From assembly GCF_904846175.1 (NCBI RefSeq), contig NZ_CAJGZM010000001.1:434001-498000 (forward strand): DNA of 64,000 nucleotides. Reading direction: 5' to 3'. Positions within the stretch are counted from its first letter, which is position 1, and each line of letters begins with the position of its first letter. The position numbers were made by a program, and so were the translations under genes. Shown in pieces: positions 37,807-46,127 of this stretch. Under the pieces are notes generated by a model. It was given only the letters and a program-made list of their open reading frames with translations, had not been told where the DNA came from and did no database searches. The DNA comes from Psychrobacter immobilis. GTDB taxonomy: Bacteria; Pseudomonadota; Gammaproteobacteria; Pseudomonadales; Moraxellaceae.

Positions 37807-37829
37807 CGATACCAACCACAATACCAACA
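37807..37829 (+). promoter_or_regulatory. Integrase arm-type sites, left end
   Basis: GATACCAACC (37807-37816) and AATACCAACA (37820-37829) are two copies, 13 bases apart, of the decamer that also occurs three times beside the other attachment site. Such paired flanking repeats are the expected arm sites of a tyrosine recombinase. Confidence 0.65.
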
Positions 37830-38332
37830 ATCGTTTTTGATTTTGCTGTTATTCAATGTTCACCTCATCAACTAAATATTATTTTGTAATTGTTTGCGCT
37901 GTCTGTCAGTTCAACATGATTATAAGAGTATTATTTGATAAAAACTTAATATGCGCGATTGAAATAGCTATTTGGGGTCGTGCAATATCGTGCACAATTC
38001 GCGCAAATATCATGTATTTCAACTTATAAACCGCAAGCTAATTAATATTATTTAAGCTAGTAAAGTGTATAACGGCTATAGCTTTTAGCCATGTTGATAT
38101 GACTTTTTTAAATCTAATTTATTGAAGTCCATAATAGCGCAGCGAAGATCTAGTGAGTAAGTCATGGTCTTTATGATAACAATTGGGTTTGATAATTAGT
38201 TTATAACACTTTTAAATGGGCTTGATTATAGTATAGAAAAATTATACTTTTAACGGATTTTTGTTTGCTTATTGATATTTTCGTGATATTATTTTAAATA
38301 ATTAATTTAGCTTTTACTTTTTGTGGTTTATT
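37830..38332. other. AT-rich non-coding end of the element
   Basis: About 500 bases without a gene. One short dyad is visible (GTGCA, six bases, TGCAC at 37980-37995). It presumably holds the promoter of the following membrane protein gene. Confidence 0.4.
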
Positions 38333-38920
38333 ATGAATAGAATTTTTGGACAACTTTATAAGAAAAAAAACTCACAAACACATCCCAACTCAGATTATTT
38401 TTTTTTCCAAGTTTTAAATGATTTCTCACCCTCACCATACTTTTACTGGTGGGGAAATTTTTTATTTGTCATTTTCTATTATTTTGCTTTTAACATATTT
38501 AACTTAAATACAAAAATTACATTTTTATCAAAGAACAATAATCTTTCTAAGACAAATTACGTAATTAATGATAGTTTCACATTTTTTATAATATTTACGA
38601 TTATAGCATTATCTTCTTTTACCGTCTTTAAAGGTCTAAATAATCATACCAAAAATAAAATACGAGATGGCAAAAAATGGGCTCAAACAGGAGAGTTTAG
38701 TGTTTCTTCAATGGAACTTCAAAGTTTAAGAAGACCGATGGGATTATTGTTGTTTTTTGTCTATCTAGCGATTCCATTCTTACTATTTAGGGATTTACCT
38801 CTAAAAGAATTTTGGCAAAACTTCATAAGTAATAGTTTAGGAAATTTTTTATTTTTAGAAGTAATATATATCACTATTTTAACTATCTTCACGGCATACT
38901 TAATTTCTAAGGAGTTCTGA
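38333..38920 (+). CDS. Hypothetical membrane protein (element cargo)
   Basis: 195 residues from the ATG at 38333 (a TTG four codons earlier is possible). Four hydrophobic helices lie at about 40-60, 80-100, 135-155 and 170-190, with Asn/Lys-rich loops. A soluble stretch of about 35 residues in the middle contains KKWAQTGEFSVSS. It is very AT-rich compared with the chromosomal genes, consistent with recent acquisition. I recognise no family. It is the only cargo gene on the plus strand and lies nearest the left attachment site. Confidence 0.6.
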   Translation: MNRIFGQLYKKKNSQTHPNSDYFFFQVLNDFSPSPYFYWWGNFLFVIFYYFAFNIFNLNTKITFLSKNNNLSKTNYVINDSFTFFIIFTIIALSSFTVFKGLNNHTKNKIRDGKKWAQTGEFSVSSMELQSLRRPMGLLLFFVYLAIPFLLFRDLPLKEFWQNFISNSLGNFLFLEVIYITILTIFTAYLISKEF

Positions 38921-38934
38921 AATGTCTTGTATAG

Positions 38935-39074
38935 TCATTTCAAAATAAAAGTGTTATGACTGGGACAAATATCATAAAAAAACTTGGATAAATCATTCTT
39001 CATCCAGCCTTGACGTAAAAACTTTGCTTGCGCCCATTCTTTTCGATAGGGTTTAGGTCAGGACTATAAGGCGA
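38935..39074 (-). pseudogene. 3' fragment of an IS630-family transposase
   Basis: Reading minus from 39074 gives SPYSPDLNPIE, the catalytic-Glu motif of IS630/Tc1 transposases. After a one-base frameshift at about 39040 comes EWAQAKFLRQGW, continuing 35 codons to a TGA at 38935. Only the C-terminal tail remains, and the frame is broken. Confidence 0.75.
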
Positions 39075-39339
39075 CTATGCAATGCCTACAAACGTAAAGC
39101 CCAGAACAATACAGCATGCCTATGCGCTTACTACATGATGGACATGCCCACCAGTACCGATAGCCGCCATAATTGCAGCGCGCCTTTAGCAGTTTGATGC
39201 TATAGCGGTATGTATTGCCCTTATATTGATAGCTCATTGCTACGTTGTAGGCTTCTTTACCTTGTAGCTGCTTACGGTAGGCTTTAATGTCTAGCTGTGC
39301 GTAGTCACTAAGGCTATAAGTATTGGCAGTGGGCGGCAT
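39064..39339 (-). CDS. Zinc-ribbon protein, probably truncated by an IS fragment
   Basis: 91 residues ending in CPSC...CRHC, a four-cysteine zinc ribbon (about 66-87). In the hypothetical-protein family I recognise, the second CxxC is followed by a conserved L-Y-S-Q region and further sequence. Here the frame stops four residues later, where the IS630 fragment begins in another frame. It is therefore probably a broken gene whose 3' part was replaced. No function is assigned. Confidence 0.5.
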   Translation of the reverse strand: MPPTANTYSLSDYAQLDIKAYRKQLQGKEAYNVAMSYQYKGNTYRYSIKLLKARCNYGGYRYWWACPSCSKRIGMLYCSGLYVCRHCIVAL

Positions 39340-39367
39340 AGATATTCTTAAGTTAAATAAGCTGGTA

Positions 39368-39826
39368 TCAGTCTAAAAGCCCTAGTTTTGAAATGCATGG
39401 TTCATTTCCATCTAACTTACAACCATACATAAGGTTGCCGCTGCTATCTAGTTGAGCTATTGCATTTTTTCCAATGACTGAGTAATAGCCTTTACTTTCA
39501 TGTACGGGCATCATTGAGCTATACATACCTTCATATATTACGTAAGCAGGAGTGTTTTTTGGTATTGCCATAATAGTTGTATAACCGCTAGGGTTAATTG
39601 TGATATTTTCGAGTGTGGAATTTGCACCAACAAAATCAAAATACAGTTCCCCTATGAATGGAGTTTTTGATTGTACTTGGTCAGATATTGCAATTTGGGC
39701 AGCAGCATCAATCTCTGCTTTTGCTTGTGCAAAATAGTCAATACTAGCGTTTGCTACTCCAAATGAACAAGTTATTAAAATTATCACACATGTTAGAAAG
39801 GATAGTTTTCGGTTCAATGATTTCAT
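39368..39826 (-). CDS. Hypothetical exported protein (element cargo)
   Basis: 152 residues. A signal peptide (about 1-27, cleavage near ANA-S) is followed by a mature domain of about 125 residues with two Cys near the end (about 137 and 145: YGCKLDGNEPC) that may form a disulfide. The sequence between (IGELYFDFVGANSTLENITI) looks beta-rich. I recognise no family. It is separate from the next exported protein by 175 bases and likely transcribed on its own. Confidence 0.65.
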   Translation of the reverse strand: MKSLNRKLSFLTCVIILITCSFGVANASIDYFAQAKAEIDAAAQIAISDQVQSKTPFIGELYFDFVGANSTLENITINPSGYTTIMAIPKNTPAYVIYEGMYSSMMPVHESKGYYSVIGKNAIAQLDSSGNLMYGCKLDGNEPCISKLGLLD

Positions 39827-40001
39827 ATTTTCAGCTACCTTATTTTTTCAAATACAATCACTACATAGGTTATCTAAATCATTAAACAAGTTTGATTTGC
39901 ACTATCGTAGCTTGTTCATTTACCACTAAGTCAGTAAAGGCTTAATGGTAAATGATGTATTGTTTATATCGTTGGAAACGGGTCAATTATGAATGGTTTC
40001 A

Positions 40002-40631
40002 TTATTTTTTAATTGCACTTTTTGTTTTACCAATAAAATTTTTATCAACTAATTTCCATTTATAGTTATCAGGACTATTATCGTGAGTTAACTTATATTT
40101 ATAACGATTTGCGGGGAAGTTGTTACCTGCATCATCTCCTTCATTACTATAGTCAGATGCAGTAATAACGAAAACACCATTATCATATTTAACATCTTCG
40201 ATAAACCTATCGTTTATCTGATAAGTTTCACTATTAACATCATCTAATATGTTCATTTGATTAACTAAGAAAGGACGGTTTTCGCTATGCCTTGAAAAAG
40301 AGGTTAAATAATAGCTATATGTACCACTGCCACCATTACAGCCAACATCACCACCCCAAAGAATAATATACTCAAATCCTAACTTACCCTTATTATCATA
40401 ATCTTCAGTATCTTCTATCAAATAAATATCTTTAATTGTAGTTCTATACTTTCCGTTATCCTTTGAAAAAGTAGTGCTGCAAGCTACCGACTCTGCATAT
40501 TTAGTTGCTTGAGATAAAACTTCATATTTTTCTTTAATGGGTGGTTTAGCATATGCTGTATAAGATAAAGTTGATAGAGCAATAAATGCTCCTATAGCCT
40601 TGATCGTTAGAGAGTTGTCAAACGAATTCAT
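40002..40631 (-). CDS. Hypothetical exported protein (element cargo)
   Basis: 209 residues. A signal peptide (about 1-28, ending AYAKP) is followed by a mature region with Cys pair (about 51 and 98) and a glycine-rich GGDVGCNGGSGTYSYY segment. The C-terminus is basic (KTKSAIKK). The mature protein is Asp/Asn/Tyr-rich and probably beta-structured. I recognise no family. AT-rich codon use differs from the chromosomal neighbours. Together with the 39368 gene it gives the element two periplasmic or secreted products. Confidence 0.65.
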   Translation of the reverse strand: MNSFDNSLTIKAIGAFIALSTLSYTAYAKPPIKEKYEVLSQATKYAESVACSTTFSKDNGKYRTTIKDIYLIEDTEDYDNKGKLGFEYIILWGGDVGCNGGSGTYSYYLTSFSRHSENRPFLVNQMNILDDVNSETYQINDRFIEDVKYDNGVFVITASDYSNEGDDAGNNFPANRYKYKLTHDNSPDNYKWKLVDKNFIGKTKSAIKK

Positions 40632-40806
40632 ATAGCTTTCTCCGAAAGTGGTTCTATTAATTAATAGTAAAATTTAAGTATGTGTAGCAATATTTACGAC
40701 TTTGTAAACTGATGGTAACAAAATAAAAGCGCACAAGAAACTTGGAAGCCTAGTTTTTCAAAAAATTATGTAAAAGGATTGAACTAAAAATCGTTTAATT
40801 CTTTTT

Positions 40807-40931
40807 TATGGACTCGCAAAACTATCGTCATGCGTGCGCGTTACTGTTGCATAAACCTACCCCATTATGGACTCCAAGTATTATCTTAATGGCTCTTTTA
40901 TGGACTCCGAAAAGTACCCTTGTATGGACTC
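40807..40931 (+). repeat. Iteron-like repeats, TATGGACTC
   Basis: TATGGACTC occurs at 40807-40815, 40866-40874, 40899-40907 and 40923-40931, each followed by an A-rich stretch and a TACCC or TATC core. Degenerate relatives (GTCCGAAAAATTACCCC near 40961 and GTCCGAAAACTACCC at 41342) extend the series. Confidence 0.65.
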
Positions 40932-41174
40932 CAAGAACCTACCCCAGCACTTTTATAACAGTCCGAAAAATTACCCCTCTAAGATTTCCAAAAACTCCTT
41001 TTTTCTATTGCTCAAAAACCCTGTAATTGGTGTTTGCCTCGCGTGCGCGCGCGATACTTGTCCATTAATTAGCTAAGCCCTTATGCTGCATAGCTTTGTG
41101 ACATTTGCAATGATGAGTGATTGCTTTTTCGATGTTAGCATTTGTTAACATTGGGCGGCGTGTGATTTGGTTTT

Positions 41175-41340
41175 GAATGTAAGGTTTTATCAGGTTTTGA
41201 ATAACAAGTTTTGACAAGTCGGCGGCTGTATTAATCGGCTTTGAATGTACGGTTTTGTAAGGTTATAACCTTGTGGTGTTCTTGGGGTGATAGGTGCTGC
41301 CAGTAATGAAATGAATGTGAGGTTTTGTGAGGTTCTAACG
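41175..41340 (+). repeat. Iteron-like repeats, GAATGT(N)2GGTTTT
   Basis: Three copies at 41175, 41243 and 41313, spaced 68 and 70 bases, share GAATGT, two bases, GGTTTT and a following AGGTT within about 24 bases. The regular spacing suggests protein-binding sites. Confidence 0.6.
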
Positions 41341-41671
41341 TGTCCGAAAACTACCCTTTGCATGAGATAAGTCCAAAACTGGACGCATCTAAAAACTAGG
41401 GGTAACCTCATGTTTTGAGTGCTGCCAATGTAATCTTTTATCAACATGCGGCGCGGTTTTTGTTTATCTAAAACCTTAGGGAAACCTTAGGTTATTGAGC
41501 ATTATAAAAAGGCTTGGTTTGTCCAATTAATGCTACTTATTCAGTTTTAAACCTTAACAATACTTAACAGGTCAATAGAGTAATAGCAGTCCAAAACCAT
41601 GACTTTGATAACGGTAAGGTTACGGTAAGGGTTAGTAATTCAGGTTTCAACATTTCTCAACATCAGGCAAT

Positions 41672-41702
41672 AAAAAAGGCAGACGATAAACGCCTACCCT
41701 TT
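41672..41702 (-). terminator. Terminator of the primase operon
   Basis: In the minus-strand transcript AAAGGGTAGGCG pairs over 12 positions (with G-U pairs) with CGTCTGCCTTTT and a T run follows. It begins 18 bases after the stop at 41720. Confidence 0.7.
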
Positions 41703-41719
41703 GTTAAATCATTAATGAA

Positions 41720-44392
41720 TTATGAATAATCTATTTCACTGCTAAACGGTGGTATTTCATTATCAGGATCAATTACACCCTGTTTTGTTGTACCTTGCTT
41801 TTTAGTGGCGGACAAGGCGGACAAGGCGGACAGTTCATCTACTTGTGGCTCACTGTGTCCGCTGTGTCCGCGTGTGTCCCTTTGGCTGTGGACAGCCTCT
41901 AACCCTTGCCCTATATGGTGTGTCCGCTGTGTCCGCGCTGTCCCTGCGCTTTTATCAGTTTCATAACTTAGTATGTCGCTTTTGATGGCATAAACACGCG
42001 TACGGGCTTTGGGGTTCTTTGCTGTTGGTGCTGGGACTCTAAACGTCTTTTTGTTGGTTTCATTGGTAATTAGCAGACCAGCATCATCTAATACTTGCGT
42101 TACTTTTTTAAGCTCATACGGTGTGCATACCTCTTTTTCAAATGCATTGATATAAAAATAGTAATCATCGCTGCCTTGCTTACGATAGCCAACACGGTTA
42201 GTTACTTTTTGCTCACTATCAGCATAAAAAGACTTCTCACATGGTTGAAAGCGACTACTACCATGCAGTTCAATAAATGCTTGAATATGTTTAATGATTT
42301 GGCGCTGTTCGTGTTCACCATCACGCCCATAGTTATCAAGCCAATTATCTAAGCATGTCATAACGGCTGTGGTTGCTTGTCCTGCTTGCCAGCCTGTAAT
42401 GCTTGCACCTGTTGCCATCTCACCAGCGGCGGCAACAATAGCGAAGCGTTTAGCCACTCTATGCGCTTGCGGTGCAAGGTCGCTATACTTACTCATAAAG
42501 TCACTGACAAGCTGCCTAGCGGTGGCTGTGGTCGCTGCTTTGTCATTGGTGATATGTTCTAGCCATGCTGTGCCAGCTACACCATAGTAAGTGTGTGATA
42601 ACTCCTTGATCCTATCGGCTTGTGCTGCGCCTGTGTCTGCCAGTACCAAACTATCAAACGTCTTTAAACCTTGACCAGCATCAGCATCTATATGCGCTAC
42701 TCGCACCTCAATACCTGCATTCGTTTTCTGTCCTGCTTGTGCCATGAAGTTCTGTAATGACTCCTCACCATTAGATAAGAAAATAATGCGCCATGTCTTA
42801 GCAGTGCGGTTATGCCCTGTGGTGGTGCTTCTACCTTTGCCTTTGCCATTAGCCAACATGTAAACGCTGTTACCTACTATCCGTGGATCGCATTCGCTGA
42901 TTTCATCAAGTGGTAGAAAACTGTCGTTATGCTCGCTTGCTGTGCCCTCTAAGGCATTATCAGTGCTGCGCCATGTCTTAGTATAGCTGTCAGGCTTGCC
43001 CCATACGCTAGACGCTGTTTTAAGTGATAATGACTTGCCCATGCTTGATGATCCTAAAAGGTGAAAGCCGCCCCCGTCATCATCTAACATTTCAAGTAAT
43101 TGACCAGCAAACGCGCAAGCAATAGAGAAAACAAAACGGCTTTGATCTGCTAGTGGTTTGCATAGGTCATCACGCCATTGGGCTAATGTCCCTTGCTGGG
43201 CTATGGTGCTATTGATTGCATTGGCAGACTGATAGACGATTAACTGCTTACCATCGCCGCCTATTGCGCCATCAGGTAATATATATTGCCCATCATGCCA
43301 GCCTAGCTTATCCACGCATAGCGCCCGTTTATGAATAGGATAGTCCTGAATATAAGTGTCTAGATAATTGCGCTGTTTGCCGTTGGTGGTAATGTTCAAT
43401 CCTTGACTGGCTAGCTCTCTACGATACTCACGGGCATCACCTTGTAGCAGTGATAACGGCATTGACCACGTATGTAGCACACCATCATCATCACGCCATT
43501 GCAGTAACCGCCCCCATGTACCGCTGCTTGTGTCCCGTGTCTTTGCGATAACCTCAATCGGTGAACAAACAAACGCCTTAAACTTAAAGGTTATGTTTGC
43601 TGGGTCGTCATCGTTATATTTCACAAAAAACAGTCCGTCATGGTATAGCTCAAAACGTCCATCAGCATGAATCATTGGCTCATTCAGCTGTGGATCATCG
43701 CGCCATTCAGGATAGTAAGCAGTGTCTTTTAAGTTGATTAGCTGGGTGTCATCAGCTGCCAGTATTGCCTCATAGCTATGACTGGCATGTAGCATTGTGA
43801 CAATATCAGCCACAGTGACCAATGCCCTAGCATTCACACCTGCCAATAGGTTTATCATGCCTTTGTTATCTATGGTCATTGGTACGGTTAGCAGTGATCC
43901 GCTACTCCAATGCTGCACCATCTTTTTAAAGCATTGCTTTGTCTTTTGAGGGCTGATAATAAAAGTTGTTTTGTCGTCTGCCATACACTGATAAGCATCT
44001 ATGCCATTATCTAAATCATCAAAAGCGATTATCTCATTCGCTTTGTTAGTGTCACCAATGACGATAGCACCATACCCTGTAGGATCAATAACAATGGGCT
44101 TAGTCTTGCTGTTTGGTGTGTAGAATACCGCGCCTACAATATCGCCTTGTTTATCGGTCAATCGTAGGGCTATCGTGCCAGCTGTCGGTACTACTGACGC
44201 GTCATTTGTAGTAAGATCATCAGTAACGCTTAACAAGCTATTGGGCGGTAGTAGGTCAAATAGTTTAAGCAATAGCTTATCGTTTGCCAGTCCTTGCCGT
44301 GTGACTGCATCAAAACTATTCATTACCACTGTAAAGCCTGTGCTAAATGCACGGGCTTTTTGATGGCTGTCTGTTTGTGGTGTGGTGGTCAT
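41720..44392 (-). CDS. DUF927-type primase/helicase of the element
   Basis: 890 residues. The central-to-C-terminal region contains the DUF927 helicase-like ATPase with P-loop GSSSMGKS (about 450) and a downstream acidic LPLDEISECDP Walker B-type motif. The N-terminal third (about 100-200) resembles a degenerate toprim/primase segment (IVIDPTGYGAIVIGDTNKANEI). Such proteins are the replication enzymes of P4-like and other satellites and some prophages. The last about 80 residues are low complexity (His/Ser/Arg-rich, then repeated LSA triplets) encoded by short DNA repeats. The start overlaps the stop of a small upstream gene (ATGA), with AGGGGGAA as ribosome binding site. Confidence 0.8.
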   Translation of the reverse strand: MTTTPQTDSHQKARAFSTGFTVVMNSFDAVTRQGLANDKLLLKLFDLLPPNSLLSVTDDLTTNDASVVPTAGTIALRLTDKQGDIVGAVFYTPNSKTKPIVIDPTGYGAIVIGDTNKANEIIAFDDLDNGIDAYQCMADDKTTFIISPQKTKQCFKKMVQHWSSGSLLTVPMTIDNKGMINLLAGVNARALVTVADIVTMLHASHSYEAILAADDTQLINLKDTAYYPEWRDDPQLNEPMIHADGRFELYHDGLFFVKYNDDDPANITFKFKAFVCSPIEVIAKTRDTSSGTWGRLLQWRDDDGVLHTWSMPLSLLQGDAREYRRELASQGLNITTNGKQRNYLDTYIQDYPIHKRALCVDKLGWHDGQYILPDGAIGGDGKQLIVYQSANAINSTIAQQGTLAQWRDDLCKPLADQSRFVFSIACAFAGQLLEMLDDDGGGFHLLGSSSMGKSLSLKTASSVWGKPDSYTKTWRSTDNALEGTASEHNDSFLPLDEISECDPRIVGNSVYMLANGKGKGRSTTTGHNRTAKTWRIIFLSNGEESLQNFMAQAGQKTNAGIEVRVAHIDADAGQGLKTFDSLVLADTGAAQADRIKELSHTYYGVAGTAWLEHITNDKAATTATARQLVSDFMSKYSDLAPQAHRVAKRFAIVAAAGEMATGASITGWQAGQATTAVMTCLDNWLDNYGRDGEHEQRQIIKHIQAFIELHGSSRFQPCEKSFYADSEQKVTNRVGYRKQGSDDYYFYINAFEKEVCTPYELKKVTQVLDDAGLLITNETNKKTFRVPAPTAKNPKARTRVYAIKSDILSYETDKSAGTARTQRTHHIGQGLEAVHSQRDTRGHSGHSEPQVDELSALSALSATKKQGTTKQGVIDPDNEIPPFSSEIDYS

Positions 44393-44502
44393 CTGTTCCC
44401 CCTTGCTTTCGACTGGTTCGGCTGGCGTGTGGCTCTATATTTTTTATAGTAGCTTTTGCGCTTGGTGTGCTTACGGCTTTGCTTTGGTGGGTAGGTTTTC
44501 AT
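44389..44502 (-). CDS. Small basic peptide, coupled to the primase gene
   Basis: 37 residues, extremely basic (KTYPPKQSRKHTKRKSYYKK). AAGGAGG lies 7 bases before its ATG. The start overlaps the stop of the previous small gene, and the stop TGA overlaps the primase ATG. These couplings argue for real translation despite the size. Unknown function; it could bind nucleic acid. Confidence 0.5.
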   Translation of the reverse strand: MKTYPPKQSRKHTKRKSYYKKYRATRQPNQSKARGNR

Positions 44503-44672
44503 TGGCTGCCCTCCTTGCCGTAACCTGTCATTGCTAGGGTGTCGATAACTTTACGCTGGCTAGTGTGAATAATAGACAAGCCGTCATCATGCGAGCCGTT
44601 AAGGGCTTGATGCGCTGGTTTGTTATTGACAGTGGTTTGAGTGTTTGAGGTCGTGCGGATTGATTTAGGCAT
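44499..44672 (-). CDS. Small hypothetical protein upstream of the primase
   Basis: 57 residues beginning MPKSIRTTSNTQTTVNNKPAH and ending MTGYGKEGSQ. A strong AGGAGG ribosome binding site precedes the ATG at 44672, and the stop overlaps the next small gene. The C-terminal half (LSIIHTSQRKVIDTLAMTGYG) could be a helix. No family recognised. Confidence 0.55.
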   Translation of the reverse strand: MPKSIRTTSNTQTTVNNKPAHQALNGSHDDGLSIIHTSQRKVIDTLAMTGYGKEGSQ

Positions 44673-44834
44673 GATAGCCTCCTAACGTTTTTTGAGTTAA
44701 TGCCACGCTATACGGTAAAAGTATAGGGTGACGGGTCTTACTCTCGGTAACGTTAGTAACCGCCCTGCATATTCGCCTTACGGCTATTTTATTTTGCAGC
44801 GTCAACCCGTCATAGTCGGTTAGCAAGTGATTTG

Positions 44835-45182
44835 CTATAGATATGATGGTTTGCCCCCTTGATGCGCTTGTGGGGCGGTGCTTGATTGTATAGTGACAGC
44901 TTGAGAGGCTGGGCTATTATCAGGCACAAAAAAAGCCAAAGGTTTACGACTTGGCAAGTCGCTAATAAGATTTGAGAGGTCTATATAGTAACCGCTGCTA
45001 TCATCACTTGCAATCTGTTTTGCATTCACTGGCTGGCAAGCGATTAATGATAATAGCAAGCCAATACCTGCTACCCATGCCATGAATATAATAAAGCTAA
45101 GTAGTAAGCCGCGCTTATGTGGCTGTTTGAGAGTGTGTGCCCCGTGGCTGGCTTTTAGATTGGTTTGGTTATGATTACTCAT
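44835..45182 (-). CDS. Small membrane or lipoprotein of the element
   Basis: 115 residues with a cytoplasmic basic N-terminus (about 1-25), one hydrophobic helix (about 26-48) ending in LIAC (a possible lipobox) and a Ser/Pro-rich tail. The start overlaps the end of the 45175 gene by 8 bases. Unknown function. The 160 bases that follow before the next small gene are non-coding. Confidence 0.55.
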   Translation of the reverse strand: MSNHNQTNLKASHGAHTLKQPHKRGLLLSFIIFMAWVAGIGLLLSLIACQPVNAKQIASDDSSGYYIDLSNLISDLPSRKPLAFFVPDNSPASQAVTIQSSTAPQAHQGGKPSYL

Positions 45183-45450
45183 GGCTTGTTACCTCCGCTG
45201 TTGGCAAGGTTATAAGCCCATCTATCATTTCACTAACAATGCTTGCCAGCTCACTATTAGCAAGTAAGGCAGACCTTACAGCGACTACCACGCCCTTGCT
45301 TGCGTCATCATCGGCATTGATAGCATTAAGCGCCATTGCTAGGCTTTCAGCATCGTTTGATAGGTCTTGTATGCGGTCATTAATGACAGATAGATAATAA
45401 CTATCTACTGCCACTAGGCGCGGTTCTAATCTGTCGTTTGGCTGGCTCAT
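45175..45450 (-). CDS. Small hypothetical protein of the element
   Basis: 91 residues, acidic and probably all-helical (DRIQDLSNDAESLAMALNAI and ALLANSELASIVSEMIDGLI). It overlaps its upstream neighbour by 4 bases (ATGA type) and its downstream neighbour by 8. No family recognised; operon position suggests a role in replication or regulation of the element. Confidence 0.6.
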   Translation of the reverse strand: MSQPNDRLEPRLVAVDSYYLSVINDRIQDLSNDAESLAMALNAINADDDASKGVVVAVRSALLANSELASIVSEMIDGLITLPTAEVTSHE

Positions 45451-45701
45451 AGTTGCACCCCACTAGCGTTATTGTTGTTATCTGTTGGCTGGTCTATCCA
45501 GTAGCGTTTAAAACGTTTGCCGTTATTCTTTAGCCATTCATCTTGAATGGTTACGCCTTGATCTCTTAGCTCACTGACACGCTGTAAAAAGCACGTTATG
45601 TTATAGAGGTCGTACGCTTCATAAGTGGATAGGCTTTTGCCTGCCAACATGTGATTAAGAATGATTTGTTTATAGTTCTGCTTTGGTTGCCGTGTGTTCA
45701 T
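45447..45701 (-). CDS. Small helix-turn-helix protein of the element
   Basis: 84 residues. The pattern ILNHMLAGKSLSTYEAYDLY, then LQRVSELRDQG and a tail with KRYWID, matches the short winged helix-turn-helix proteins (HTH_39 type) common in phage replication operons. It starts 3 bases after the AlpA-like gene and is translationally coupled to the next gene. Confidence 0.65.
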   Translation of the reverse strand: MNTRQPKQNYKQIILNHMLAGKSLSTYEAYDLYNITCFLQRVSELRDQGVTIQDEWLKNNGKRFKRYWIDQPTDNNNNASGVQL

Positions 45702-45704
45702 GGG

Positions 45705-46001
45705 TTACACCTCGCTAGTGGTTGAGGTGTGAGAATTAAGCCATTCGTGAATGTCTGCATAACTCCATGCGGTCATGGTAGGGCTTAACTTTTTGCCAGC
45801 TGGGAAACGCCCATCTTTTGACCATTCAAAAAGGGTAGTTTTGCTAAAAGGTAGGAACGGCAAAATGTCCTTTGCTCTGCCCATGCCAGTAGTAGGCAGT
45901 TGCATAGCTGGACTGTTTGCGTTGGTTGGTTCGGTGTCGTTCGAGGTGTTATCAGTAAATATAATTACTGGGTTATCTGAGGTGATTTTTTGCTTAGCCA
46001 T
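45705..46001 (-). CDS. AlpA-family regulator/excisionase-like protein
   Basis: 98 residues. The MerR/AlpA-like helix-turn-helix is visible in ILPFLPFSKTTLFEWSKDGRFP followed by SYADIHEWLNSH. AlpA proteins activate the integrase or the replication operon of P4-like elements or act in excision. It is the first gene of the operon running to the primase. An array of TTGCAA sites lies about 80 to 120 bases upstream of its start. Confidence 0.78.
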   Translation of the reverse strand: MAKQKITSDNPVIIFTDNTSNDTEPTNANSPAMQLPTTGMGRAKDILPFLPFSKTTLFEWSKDGRFPAGKKLSPTMTAWSYADIHEWLNSHTSTTSEV

Positions 46002-46080
46002 GTTTGTAGCTCCATAATGTAGCTTGGCGTTATGCCTCTGCTTGTATGGGCTATCTTATGGGGTGGGGGTTTCTAGGTCA

Positions 46081-46121
46081 TTGCAAGCTGCAATAACAAA
46101 ATTGCAAATTGCAAATTGCAA
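46081..46121. promoter_or_regulatory. TTGCAA operator-like array upstream of the AlpA operon
   Basis: The palindrome TTGCAA occurs at 46081, 46102, 46109 and 46116; the last three form a strict 7-base repeat. It is the only unusual structure between the AlpA gene start and the previous gene, so it likely belongs to the operon promoter. Confidence 0.5.
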
Positions 46122-46127
46122 ATCTAA

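Larger units (their letters stand above)
40632..41719. other. Repeat-rich non-coding block, candidate replication origin of the element
   Basis: Nearly 1.1 kb without a credible gene, located directly downstream of the primase/helicase. It holds four TATGGACTC repeats, several TCCGAAAA-type sequences, three GAATGT-GGTTTT repeats, a doubled AAACCTTAGG and GGTAAGG repeats. The short frames here are made of the repeats and lack ribosome binding sites. Confidence 0.55.

Noticed and set aside
40808..41076. Two overlapping open frames of about 70 codons on the plus strand
   Set aside because: Their starts and much of their sequence are the TATGGACTC repeats. The two frames are shifted versions of the same DNA, with no ribosome binding site or coding signature.
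41190..41447. An 85-codon open frame on the minus strand in the repeat-rich block
   Set aside because: It is built from the GAATGT-GGTTTT repeats, has no ribosome binding site and no protein-like composition. It is better explained by the origin-like repeats.
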